From assembly GCA_003344405.1 (NCBI GenBank), contig NOWV01000042.1, positions 434,001 to 498,000 of the forward strand: a stretch of 64,000 nucleotides of DNA, written 5' to 3'. Shown piece after piece: positions 37,401 to 47,995 of the stretch (positions are counted from its first letter, which is position 1; every line of letters begins with the position of its first letter). The position numbers and the translations under genes were made by a program. The notes under the pieces were generated by a model. That model did no database searches, was not told the DNA's origin, and was given only the letters and a program-made list of their open reading frames with translations. The DNA is from Trichoplax sp. H2 (taxonomy: Eukaryota; Placozoa; Uniplacotomia; Trichoplacea).

Positions 37401-38601
37401 ACACCGTTCGGTTTGTCGATTATTAACTACTAACGTTCGCTAAATTAAGTAGTGTCAATTTGCTAAAGCATTCTGTTAATAATAAATTTTACTGAAAACC
37501 AACGTCGTAAGTAACTAAAGAATTTTCTCTAATTTTACCAGAGGAAGAATCTGGATTTGAAGCTAAGAAGAAGAAAGTAATAGAAAGGGCTCGTCGTCGG
37601 GTCCTTAATAGCGATATGCTTAAAGATCTTAAAGGTTAAAGCTTACCACTCATATTTTTCGATTGTCCGAATTTTGATACTATCGTTTTTACCAATATAT
37701 AGAACAATACCTGAACGAACCGGAAGAATATAAGGTATAGCCTTTCTTGATTTTGTATAATAACCACTAGTCGTGGTAAGCTATCCTTGGGTAGTGTAAA
37801 GGAAGAACAATCTTCTATTATATTTCAGTCAGTGTTAAGCTTTACAATATCACTAAATATTTTCACTAATACGATATGTAAACCAATTTTATAAAACAGG
37901 ACACCGCATCTAAGAATCCTGTAGTGCGCGAAAGAGAAGAGCACCTTAGAAAGTAATGCTTAAGTTTATTCTCATGCTTACTCGTATGTCTTGATAATCT
38001 AAGAATAAACTTTCGCCAATTTTACTATTTGTAGTTATGAGGAAGAAAATCTGATACGTTTGCCAACAAAGAAAACCCATAAAGTATAAAATGTTTTTGA
38101 TTTTGATGCTGTATTGTTTTTTATGACATAAGATAGCTTCTACTCATTAGTCCTGTTCAATAATATGTTAATTAACCATAATTAATCTGTCTACTACCTA
38201 GAAAATGCGACATACAACAGAGTCCTTGGACAATATCACTAAATTTGAAGACTTGAGCGTCTTAACTGATGAGGTAAATATTTCGTGTTCAATTAAAATT
38301 GTAATCATATTGCTGATTGTTTATAATTAATAAATGATTGGTTTCCTTAATACCGCCAGAATCCTCACCATTTAGATTTATCAAAAAAGCGTAGCAAAAA
38401 GGTAACTATTTATCAGCAATTGTCTAATATTCTGTGCTTAAACTTAATGACCTCTCCTCCCTTCAGGCTGGGAAGAAAAAATCGAAACTGAAAAATAAGA
38501 AAAAGGGCAACTTCCTAAGTATAGTTGTAATTTTTACCATTACATTAAGTATTTGTTCTGAGTGTATAATTTCATTTACAGGAAGAAAGCGCAAGTCATA
38601 A
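34495..38601 (+). CDS. NGDN: Neuroguidin, Sas10/Utp3/C1D family, 15 exons
   Basis: Neuroguidin is a nucleolar Sas10/C1D-family protein (yeast relative Lcp5) of the small-subunit processome. In vertebrates it is also reported to bind eIF4E and repress translation. Exons: 34495-34512, 35838-35894, 36132-36203, 36477-36517, 36813-36909, 37008-37148, 37338-37410, 37542-37634, 37703-37734, 37900-37952, 38035-38083, 38202-38273, 38360-38401, 38467-38518, 38582-38601. The sum is 912 nt (303 aa; vertebrate protein about 315), phases all matching. Landmarks: GINYLEMKYQLLLEYL, ERLVEIRTVLERIRP, DQKLRYQIDKLIKAA, NDPLQFKPNP (the Sas10/C1D core), then VYVPPK, RARRRVLNSDMLKDLK, EQYLNEPEE, NYEEENLIRLP, and a lysine-rich end finishing FLRRKRKS. 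The first exon codes only six residues (MATVDE), and the 1.3-kb first intron is filled by a tandem repeat. Confidence 0.95.
34640..35560 (+). repeat. Minisatellite-like array in neuroguidin intron 1
   Basis: About nine diverged copies of a 70-120 base unit built from GCAGATACCTTTAAATCTCT, ACAGACACAGCTCGAAAA, TTGACAATTGCA and TCCATATGCATTAGCAG-like blocks. Copies start near 34640, 34748, 34815, 34890, 34975, 35047, 35160, 35288 and 35382. The array takes up most of the intron and contains no recognised gene. Confidence 0.8.
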
Positions 38602-39124
38602 AACAGGTTTCATGCAATATCGGAAAGTTTTATAGACACTACATGATATCGAGAACTTTCTTTTATTCTACATTCGGTTGGCTTACTGCAGCAGCTCATT
38701 GGAATATAAACGAGTTAATCACCCAACGTGATGTCATATATATATATATATATATATATGTGCGTTTCCAGTTATTAAAAAAACACGTTTGATAATACTT
38801 TACTTAAGCCATTTAAATAACCACTCTTCGAGACTATATATTATATACGAAACTATCTTACGGCTTCGTCAATCTTCTGTGACGAATTTTTAAATACGAT
38901 ATAATGTTCGAATAAATTAATGAGTTATTTCCATAGTGATCTCCTACGGCTATCTAAAGTTATTACATGAATATGGTCTATTAATTAAAGTGATATTGTA
39001 CATAAAAGGATGACTACTCAATATAATTTTCTCCAAGAGGCAAGATGAGAAGAGTATATAACGTACATTACAGAAGTGTAAATCATAAATCAGTCATACT
39101 TTGATAAAATACAATATTCAACAA
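38602..39124. other. Convergent 3' gap with TA microsatellite
   Basis: This lies between the neuroguidin stop and the nucleoside kinase stop. It contains an uninterrupted (TA)n tract at about 38737-38759. No exon is seen. Confidence 0.6.
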
Positions 39125-41230
39125 CTAAGTACGCAATAGAATCTGATCTACAGTTTTGTCATAAATTTCGGGCATATTTTCCAAACTTTCATTAACTGTT
39201 ATCACCTAAAATATTTTAGAAAGTCAATTTATGTAAAGTTAAGTTACCTTCCAATTCAATTCATACATGATTGTTAGCATGGACAGTACATGCTCACGCT
39301 ACTTACATAGTACTAAATTTACGAAGATGTTGTAGAAAACTAATTCTTAACGATCAATAACTGCTAGTCTACGTACTGTATAGTGCTAATTCTTTACAAT
39401 ACATACCGTAACTGGACATGGTAGTGTATACTTTCGATGTATGAGCCAATCCTCGTGACGCTGGTGAAGGCAGCGTATATAGTCCTAGAAATACGTATAC
39501 AGAATTTATATTTAATTAAGGAATATTAAATATAATAGAACTGGTACAACCTATGCAGATATGTGATTTTTTAATACTAATTCAAACCAAGGTAATCCGG
39601 TTTTCTTCAACCCTTTGTCTGCGTTTAATTCTTTCATAGCAAATCTCCGGAGCACACTGAAGATAAACTAAAAAGAGCACAATGTTAAAATAAATTAAAA
39701 AGACTTTTTCAAGCTAAATAAATAAATAAATTTGAGCAAATATCCATCGAGTTTAAAGATTACAAAGCAATAAATTCAAGCTTTATGGCCAACCTATCAT
39801 ATCGATTTGTGGTCTAACTGCATCTGTAAAATGATCAAAGTAAGCCTGTAATACCCTATATTCGCTATCGGACATGAGTTTTCTATGCAAACAGAAATAA
39901 AGTATAAAATACTTAAATTTTGAATATTCCAAAGGCACTTATAATGAAAGATTTTCCCTTACTCTGCTCTTAAATTTTCTACGAAGCAATAATTAGCACT
40001 GTACACCGATCTTTCCATTAAGTAAGCTCTCGCAGTCTTGATATGCAGGCCATAATGATATTAAGCGCATAAAATTACATTTTTATTTACAATGTAGCAT
40101 CGTAAAAGCTATTACTTGAAATTTATCAACTGTAAAAACTACAGTACTGAGCTACTATTATTATTATTATTAATATGCAACATATAATTTTCCACTTACA
40201 CCGTTTTTCGCCAAAGATGCCACATGCTGATGTCTCTGATACATTGTTATCATGACATACGATTGAAATAGAAAGCTCCATCTCTTAGGATCTTCATAAA
40301 ATAGCCCCTAAATAGCATACCAGGTTTACTGATTATTCTGCAGTTTAAGAGCTGTAATATTCTTAATGCTATATGATATAGTAGAGTATCTGTTTGATTT
40401 CATATAATCTGAAGAAAGCAATATCTAGCAGGTGTGCACATACAAATAGATTGTGATCACCCAAATTTCGCCATTTATCTACAGGTTCTTTAGTAGCCTA
40501 CGAGGAAAAATTCGATTTAAACTTGATATGATGATATTAATCATAAACTTGTAACGCTAATATCGTAATCGTGCTCCATAATGTATTATAAACCTATTCC
40601 GTAGATAAGACTGTCGCGATGGAGAAAATACTGCATAGCAGTTCTATTTCGTATACGAGTACAAGCAAAGATGTTTTACAACAACAAATACGTATCATTA
40701 TCTCATTGACTTAAGTCATTTACCATCAAGCCATTCATTTGTGAATAATAGTTTATCATCGATGTCTTGCCGCAACCAATATTACCTTCTATGCAGATCT
40801 AGTGCAAAAACCAAAGTGACATTGTACATTATGCACAGTAACTGCAAGTTATAACACTGCAATGCACGTACAAGCCGACCCTCAAGGAATATGGTAGTAC
40901 AGTATTCAGCCATTGCGAATACTCATGAGGTAAGCAAAGCGAATAAACAAGTTCAACGAGTATCCTTTCCGCATTTAACTTAGTCTAAAGTAAATGCATT
41001 TACATTCTAGCGTCTATATGCTCTTTTAAACTTGCATTTCTTACTCTAGCTACCTTTGCACATTGCTGAACTGGATTGGTCATTCCATCCGGCTTACAAA
41101 AATAGTCGATTGAGCTTAGCTTAGCACATTGTTGGAACACACTTCTACCATTCCAATCCGCTAAATTATTGCTATACTTGCCAATGGAGAAGCGAATTCG
41201 ATGCATATTATAGCTGAGAGTTAATAGCAT
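39125..41230 (-). CDS. Deoxyribonucleoside kinase (TK2/insect dNK type)
   Basis: Phosphorylates deoxynucleosides with ATP in the salvage pathway. Exons on the minus strand: 41230-41045, 40798-40724, 40497-40444, 40307-40200, 40036-39963, 39882-39794, 39667-39588, 39484-39432, with a last exon ending at the stop 39125 (reads NESLENMPEIYDKTVDQIL). Motifs in order: P-loop GNIGCGKT, TKEPVDKWRN, the ERS block ERSVYSANYCFVENL, EYRVLQAYFDHF, CYERIKRRQRVEE (arginine-rich LID), CLHQRHEDWLI. The first exon gives a basic, Ser/Asn-rich N terminus (MHRIRFSIGKYSNN follows a second ATG) that could be a mitochondrial signal, as in TK2. At least one small exon between 39432 and about 39250 is not resolved, since the phases there do not join directly. 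The gene is divergent from DHRS4 and convergent with neuroguidin. TK2, dCK and dGK cannot be told apart here; TK2/dNK is the closest by motif. Confidence 0.9.
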
Positions 41231-42014
41231 ACGTTACAACTTGAATCATTGTCATTGATCACTGTATCAAGCTAAACTAACAGTTTACTGCTGCATCGTC
41301 TTCGTTCCTTCTCGCTCTTGCTGCTACGCCAACACTCTGCACGCCAGTTTTTACTTAGCACCTGATGTAATAAAGTCGCCTATCCGTCTGTCGGAAACTT
41401 GTCGCCCTGGTCTCGTCTGTCTGTCTGTCTATTCACTTCATCCAAAAAGTCATACTAACTCACCAAAAACTGACCGTTCGTTTTTTTTTTTTCCATTTTT
41501 GAGATGGTGGATAGAAGGGTTAGGGTTAGGGTTAGGGTTAAAACGTGTACAGTATGCCAACTATTTTGCTGGTCATTTCATCTATACCCCAGCTTGGTTT
41601 TTGTAATTTATACAGTATGATTGATGGTTTCAGTTGGTAAAATAGAGTATAGTAGAATGGGTAAAAAAATGTTAAGCCTTGAGACAATTTTGGGCACTGA
41701 ATCTCGGTGGCGAGTTCTGTCCATCTGTCGAACGGCAAGGCGATAGACTTCTTTCCGTGATACCTTGATTGTATAATTTACACTGGCTACCACGCTCGAT
41801 CTTGGGGACCTCTACTATGCGTGATCAAACAGTGTAGAAAGTCGTTACCAGGGGCTACTAACCGGGGTAGTTTGCCCAGGAGGTCAAGCAATCTCCGCCC
41901 AGGTCAATGAGGAAAGCCTTAAGCCTTATGCTGGTATTTCTGCAGTTCTCCATCGGAAATTGTCCTGTTAAGCGTGCATCAATTCATCAATTGAACCTAA
42001 ATTGAGCTTAGAGT
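41231..42014. promoter_or_regulatory. Divergent promoter interval between the nucleoside kinase and DHRS4
   Basis: 784 bases separate the two start codons, on opposite strands. The interval includes a (GTCT)n tract near 41405-41425, a T-run at about 41483-41491, the telomeric repeat at 41518-41540 and a GC-richer block at about 41815-41940. Shared promoter function is inferred from the orientation. Confidence 0.5.
41518..41540. repeat. Interstitial telomeric repeat, three to four TTAGGG units
   Basis: The sequence reads AGGG, then TTAGGG repeated three times, then TTA, in perfect phase. TTAGGG is the animal telomere unit. The tract is interstitial, inside a divergent promoter interval, so it is not a chromosome end. 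Confidence 0.9.
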
Positions 42015-44430
42015 ATGTCTGGACTTCGGCATCAAGATAAAGTAGCTTTAATAACTGCAGCTACAGACGGGTAAGTAGGATAGCACTTTATATTCTACAC
42101 CACAGCACTGTAATCGATCACATCTCCATGCATCAATAGATATGGAACGAAAATATTCATTGTGATGATTGATTGTATATCCAAAGTAACGCTTAAATAC
42201 TTTCCTATACGTGTTTTAACCAAGTAGTTTGATATTTCTGCCCGTTTATGCATCTTTATTAAATTAGTATTGGGTATGCAATCGCTGAACGTCTTGGAAA
42301 GGAAGGTGCAAAAGTGGTCATCAGTAGCAGGAAACAGAAAAATGTTGATGCCGCGGTCAATAATTTACGCCAACAAGGAATAGAAGTCATGGGTCTTGTT
42401 TGTCACGTTGGTAAAAAAGAGCATCGTGAGGCACTTATTCAAGAAGTATGCATTCCCTACGGATAGTGATCAATCGTAACTATTTAACCAAGGCCAATGA
42501 TTTCTATCTTTAAATTTTGCCAGTACGAGTATTACATGTACTGTACTGCGTTACTGAATCAATTTGCAAAACCGTTACGCGATAACATGACACATCTTAA
42601 GAGATCCGGAAGTCGATATTTCATTAGATAAAATTTAGCTCTTCCTGTGATACTGCTATATACCGGAATAAATAATAATTTTAGGCATTGATTGACTTTT
42701 AGGATTTGATAAAATGTTAATTTTTTAAAATGCAGAGAGACGGAACACTCAGGGTGCAATCAGTAGTAGATAAACTCAATTTGGGGGTGGGGGCGGGGGT
42801 TCGGTACTTTTTGTGAATGAAATTTATTACTGTCTATACGAAGTTTGAAATACTTTAATCGTAATTAATTAATTAAGACCAACGATTCTTCCTTCAAATT
42901 TTATCAGTATTGTACTACACGTAGTTATTACTGACTAAATTTGAGAGCTGGGTTCTTTCTGTTGAATAATAAAATTTAATTTCCCATTTATTACTATCTA
43001 CACGAAGTATGAAGCACCTTTACTCCTTGTTGTTAGCCAAAGTAATATGTTATAACGAAAGCATCAATAGAATCATCTTGCAAGTTAGCAACTACTTAGT
43101 GATGCTCCTAATGCTTGTATTTCTAGACAGTAGCAAAATATGGTGGTATCGATATTCTGGTATCGAATGCAGCTGTTAACCCAGTTTATGGGCCAATGTT
43201 AAAGGTATGCGTGCTCTGCGTATAATATACAACATTGCATATGAATAATCCGTCATATAAGTCTGTAATTGTCAATTTCAAACATTCATGAAGCAAGATC
43301 ATAATCAAACGTACAATTTGTGCTGTAGGTTACAACTGAAGAAGCATGGGATAAGGTAAAGGCCATTTTGCATATCTGTAAACTAATTTGTAGATGTGAC
43401 TACTTGCTCTTTGTATTCAACATACTAAATTGTAGCATATATTTGCGTATGAGATCAAGTTATGAATCACTAGCATATGATGAATGCATGAGAGTAACTA
43501 TAATTATTACAATAATATAACCAATTTGGCACATGCAGTTGCTGCTACCACTATTAATATCTTCATTATATCTTGTAGATTTTCGATATCAATGTTAAGG
43601 CGTCCTTCTTTCTGGTAAAGTCAGCGATGCCGTATATGAAAAATCGCAAGTATTGCTTACTCTGATAAAATTTTTTCCCTTTGTAATGTTTACCAAGATA
43701 TTGCGATTCAATTCCGTAAACGAAAAACTTACCATAATAGCTGAGATAGTCATTGTAGTGATACTGTTTATGATATTAGAGGTGCATCCGTAATATTGGT
43801 ATCGTCAATTGGTGGATTTACACCTGACAAAGTAAGTTTTCATAAACGAATATATAGATTTTGTATGATAAACAGCATTTCTTGGATATAACTCAATTGA
43901 CTGCACAAAATTTCAATATAGAGTCTTGGAGCTTATAGTACTAGTAAGACGGCAATGTTTGGATTGGTTAAGAATTTAGCTGTAGAATGTGCTGAATTTG
44001 GCGTAAGGGTCAATGGTTTAGCACCAGGCTTAATCAAAACGCGATTTAGTAAACAAGTAATAAGCCATTCTTATATTTAAATTACATGCACGCTTTGCTC
44101 ATTATTAAAGCATAAACATCTATTCTTTTACTGTAAGCTATGGGACGGCCGTGAAAGTGAAGCTGTAGGTTTTTCTATACCGTTAGGAAGGTAAGAGCTT
44201 AGTACTGATCTATTTACGAGTTATACTGATGTTAATGCAGTATACGAGCTGCTAATCTTTGATGTTCTAGTGGTGTTGCATCTCCAACACTAATATAAAC
44301 ACTATTCATGTTTAGGATTGGTTTACCAGAAGATTGTGGTGCAGTGGTATCATTTCTCGCTTCAGATGATGCTGCCTTCGTTGTTGGTGAGAATATCGTA
44401 GCAGCAGGTGGCCAGTTATCAAGACTATAA
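42015..44430 (+). CDS. DHRS4: DHRS4, peroxisomal NADPH-dependent carbonyl/retinal reductase (SDR family), 9 exons
   Basis: DHRS4 reduces retinal and other carbonyl compounds using NADPH, in peroxisomes. Exons: 42015-42070, 42268-42445, 43127-43204, 43329-43355, 43579-43649, 43780-43831, 43922-44056, 44138-44190, 44316-44430. They sum to 765 nt (254 aa), with phases all matching. The Rossmann cofactor site is TAATDGIGYAIA, where the usual TGxxxGIG first glycine is replaced. Cofactor-choice residues fall in SSRKQKNV, as in DHRS4. SNAAVNP matches the NAG-type motif, SSIGGF carries the catalytic Ser, YSTSK is the Tyr-x-x-x-Lys pair and LAPGLIKT follows. The C terminus is SRL, a type-1 peroxisomal targeting signal shared with vertebrate DHRS4. 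The start is the ATG at 42015 (MSGLRHQDK). It is convergent with TP53RK. Confidence 0.96.
42783..42799 (+). other. G-rich tract with G-quadruplex potential
   Basis: GGGGGTGGGGGCGGGGG lies in DHRS4 intron 2, on the coding strand. Three five-G runs with single-base loops allow several four-tract foldings. It stands out sharply from the AT-rich surroundings. Confidence 0.7.
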
Positions 44431-45310
44431 GGCTATTGCAAATACGAATAGCTGATTTTACCTCTGCAACATGTTACTGAAATCAATTCACAACCTTTTA
44501 GTCGCTATAATGAATTCATGAACTTATAGTTTATCAATGTAATAATATTGTAATATGCTTCGTACAGCTGTTATTTAGAATATTTTTTGCTCAAATAAAA
44601 GTACATGCAAAGAATTCCTTTCAAGTAAAACCTTTATCGATACTTGACTTTAATTTGTTTTTCAACTGGATCTATTACGTAAATACACCATTTTTATGGA
44701 TTAACTCTTACTGTATATCCTGGCTATAGCTACCTTCACAAGTTTTATGAAGTGCAATAATTCTATTACACTGCAATTTTGGAAGACCAGTCTTCTGATA
44801 TAATTATGTATCATACATGCAGCTACCCTTGTACCAGTTATAATACATGTAAAGTAACATCTGTTGCATGTACGTATCATAAATTCTTAAATTGAAGTCT
44901 AACCCTGGATCAAACAGATTAATCAATACATGTATGCTGATGTTCACGAACGACATGGATAGTTTACGGCTTAGTACTTTCTCTAGGGGTATAACGAATT
45001 ATAATGATATTATTTGTTTTATGATCGCCAGATAATCATCAGCGATCAATACGAGGTCAGTTGAGTTGAATCTGGCTGTTTGGCCATATCCATCAGTCTA
45101 AGACTAACCAAAGATTTTAAACTTGACGTTACTAGTGTTTGGTATAATAAAAATTTGTTGTCAGATGGACCATGGTGAAATGTGATGCTGTAAAATTACG
45201 TTACTACAGAGACTTAAAGATTCACATACGAGTGTACAAGTATCTATTTACATCAATTTTATTCTGCAATAATTCACGATATAATACACAGTCTTCAAAA
45301 TTTGGGTCAA
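44431..45310. other. Convergent 3' gap between DHRS4 and TP53RK
   Basis: 880 bases that should hold two 3' UTRs. Several AATAAA-like strings occur on the plus strand just after the DHRS4 stop. No exon is seen. Confidence 0.5.
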
Positions 45311-46303
45311 CTACCCCACCATAGTTCGCTTTCTACCACGCAACCTTACTTCATCTAACTTTTTTAAAGCCTCCGATGATCCTTTGAATGTTTTATAAGT
45401 ATCCAAGATCACTTTGAATGCATCTTCAGTATTAGGGTGGGTGCTAAGAAAGGCTCTTTCCAAAACGTACAAATCGACTCCTTTATCCTCAGCTAATGAC
45501 GAGATGCTGCTCAATCCAAAATCGATTAGCACCAAGTCAGCTATTTCAATATCATTAGTTTTCTTTAATAGCATATTTGAAGTAGTTAAATCACCATGAA
45601 TGACTTGTATATTATGCATTGAAGCAAGAATAGTTCCAATAATTTTGGCAAGTTTACGCAAGTTGCTTTCTTTATCTTCTTTCAGTGAATTGATATAATC
45701 TCTGACCGTAATCGAATTTTGTACCTCTTCCATATAAATCTTGTAATCGTTTGAATCGATGAAAAAGACTACAGAATATTTACCATAAACACAGTAATAG
45801 TATAAATCAATAAATGCAAGCTGATTTAAGCATACGAGTATTAACCTTGATGGATATGCAGTACGTCAGCTAGTCAAATGTTGTACGAGAATATTGTCAC
45901 TAATTGCTATAAAACTTTGTGAGTGCAAGGCAAACAATCTGAAGTTAAGACTTTTTCATAACATGATAAATGTAGATTTACGCTATCCCAGGTGCAGTAG
46001 AATCAAGAGTGGATAACAAGACTGAAAGTAGTATCATAGCAAAGCAATAATAAGTTTAAATCGCTCGTTTAAATTACCTGTTGGTGTTGCAATTCCAGCT
46101 TTCCGGCAACGATGCATCGAACGCACCTCTTGCATCGTACGCTTATGTCTGAGTTTATCATCCAATACATTGTGTCTAAACTTCTTTTTAAATCGTTCCT
46201 TCACGATAGTTGGTCGGCCTAGGAAATCAGCGGCATAAATTCTGGCTTCTGCACCCTGCTTTATTAATCGAAGGGCCGAACTACCTTCTGACTCGACGTC
46301 CAT
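45311..46303 (-). CDS. TP53RK: TP53RK/Bud32 (PRPK), KEOPS complex atypical kinase
   Basis: Bud32/PRPK is the small RIO-like kinase/ATPase of the KEOPS complex, which supports OSGEP/Kae1 in making t6A on tRNAs; the human protein also phosphorylates p53. Two exons on the minus strand, 46303-46078 and 45768-45311, join in phase (684 nt, 227 aa; human about 253). Motifs: [10 protein letters not shown] (glycine-poor nucleotide loop of the family), [12 protein letters not shown] (catalytic Lys and the KxYR-like region), [27 protein letters not shown], catalytic loop [17 protein letters not shown] (DFG), [19 protein letters not shown], and the basic C terminus [10 protein letters not shown]. The start ATG at 46303 gives MDVESEGS. 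Compact, single-domain and apparently intact. Confidence 0.97.
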
Positions 46304-47995
46304 TGCTACTTTCTCTAGTAATCCCTGTTGCTACTCTCTTCTACGAACCTTCCCAACGTATTGCTACCATGGCAATGGATTCTAGTCCTATAAAATATAT
46401 TCCTTGGCTAGGCATGTATGCGTATGTACCGCACTATCACAATCGTGGCTACGGTACTCATACGCTACTGCGCATTCCCTATAGTAGACTATTGATTCAG
46501 TATAGATTGAATGAAAGGTTTTTATGATCATCAGTCCTACAACAAATTATATTATAATTGGGTAGTGCAAGATTTCTCCAATGGCAGCGATATAGACTAA
46601 TCAGAGAGAGAACAAATTGGTAGAGATTAGACAGAATCGCTAGGGTTTCTGGTGATGAGAATATTACATTCCAACACCATTGATACTATCTATGGACTGC
46701 AAAATGAATCACCATCAGTATTTCAGGTTCTCAAATGGACCTCTGCAAATTGTGTCAACATACAACTCCATTGCACATATTAAATAGTAGAAAAGTTAAT
46801 CTCTATGTAATAAATGCGTCTCACAATAACTATCTTAGTCAAATGGTATTTTCTTAAAGGCTTTTATTACCAGGTTTTAGGAATAGTACTGTAAAGCAAT
46901 AATTAATTACTACAAGAATCTAGTCTAAAATCGAAAGTATTGCGAGCTCAAAGCGAAGTGAAGTCTCTTCTCTCCCGTGAGCTCATCTCTGCACTTCTTA
47001 TTAACATTTCATTAAATCCATTTATGACAACTTGATTAATTTCCAATCAGACATGAGTCATCGAACAAAATACTTTTCTCTAATAGTACATCATTACCTA
47101 TCTAATAAATCATTCTACTTGAAATGTCACTACTCTTCTATTAACGTCTAGGCCCTTTCTCCGAAGGGCATCTTAACAACTACAGTGTTTCTAGCTACAT
47201 AAATGTTGTACCATAATTAGTCAACTGGCTACTATTAGCCATCAACAATTTCTAATATAGTAGTTAGCAATCGTCTAATATTAGCTAAACGATAATATCT
47301 ATTCAAAGTAACCTAACTATATCAAATATGGGTGCATCACTATACTCTAATTCCCTATTATACTGTAACCTGAATTCGGGTCAAAACTATACTGCAAGTG
47401 CAACTACAGATCCGTATTAAAATATTTATTCTATTCTATCTTACTTTAATAATCATAATTAATTATAGTTTATGATTTAATAATAAAATACACTTTTAAA
47501 TACAAGTATTGAAAGAAACAAGGATTAATATATCAAGTTTTTTATTAACTACGTATAGCAGTACATATTCTATCTCATAGATTTAGAAAATTCGAATGAT
47601 ATACGGTACACACAAAAATGAATACCTAGGTGGTGTTGATATACGATCGGTTATTAAGACAAATTTCACTTGTACCCATTTTAACTGCCTGCTGGTTACT
47701 GAAGCATTAATAGCTTAGATTGAAAATTACTAAATTTTATCACTTCTATATTTAAATAGCAATTATAAAAAAATGCTAAGAGTGTGCTGTATCTTTGTAG
47801 ATGCTAACGCTTTCAGATTATTATTTTAAACCCCACTACAGTACAACTTAGAATATTTTTATCAAGAAAAAATTGGTACTATTATAATTAATTAATAAGA
47901 GCACCCAAAATTAAATTTTATAATTATAATAAAATCTATAAGCATAACATATTAACATAACGTATAACATATCCATAGTGCATTCTTCATGATAC
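46304..47995. other. Gap between TP53RK and HTATIP2
   Basis: This holds the TP53RK promoter side and the HTATIP2 3' side. The only open frame of note, 46210-46527 (+), overlaps TP53RK exon 1 antisense and has no recognised domain. No gene is called. Confidence 0.45.

Noticed and set aside
39250-39432. Five-base micro-exon in the nucleoside kinase gene
   Set aside because: It would need a 20-base intron, which is not credible. The small missing exon is reported as unresolved instead.
41518-41540. Chromosome end
   Set aside because: Only three to four telomere units are present, and ordinary genes lie on both sides.
45414-45599. Plus-strand 61-codon frame
   Set aside because: Antisense to the TP53RK catalytic exon.
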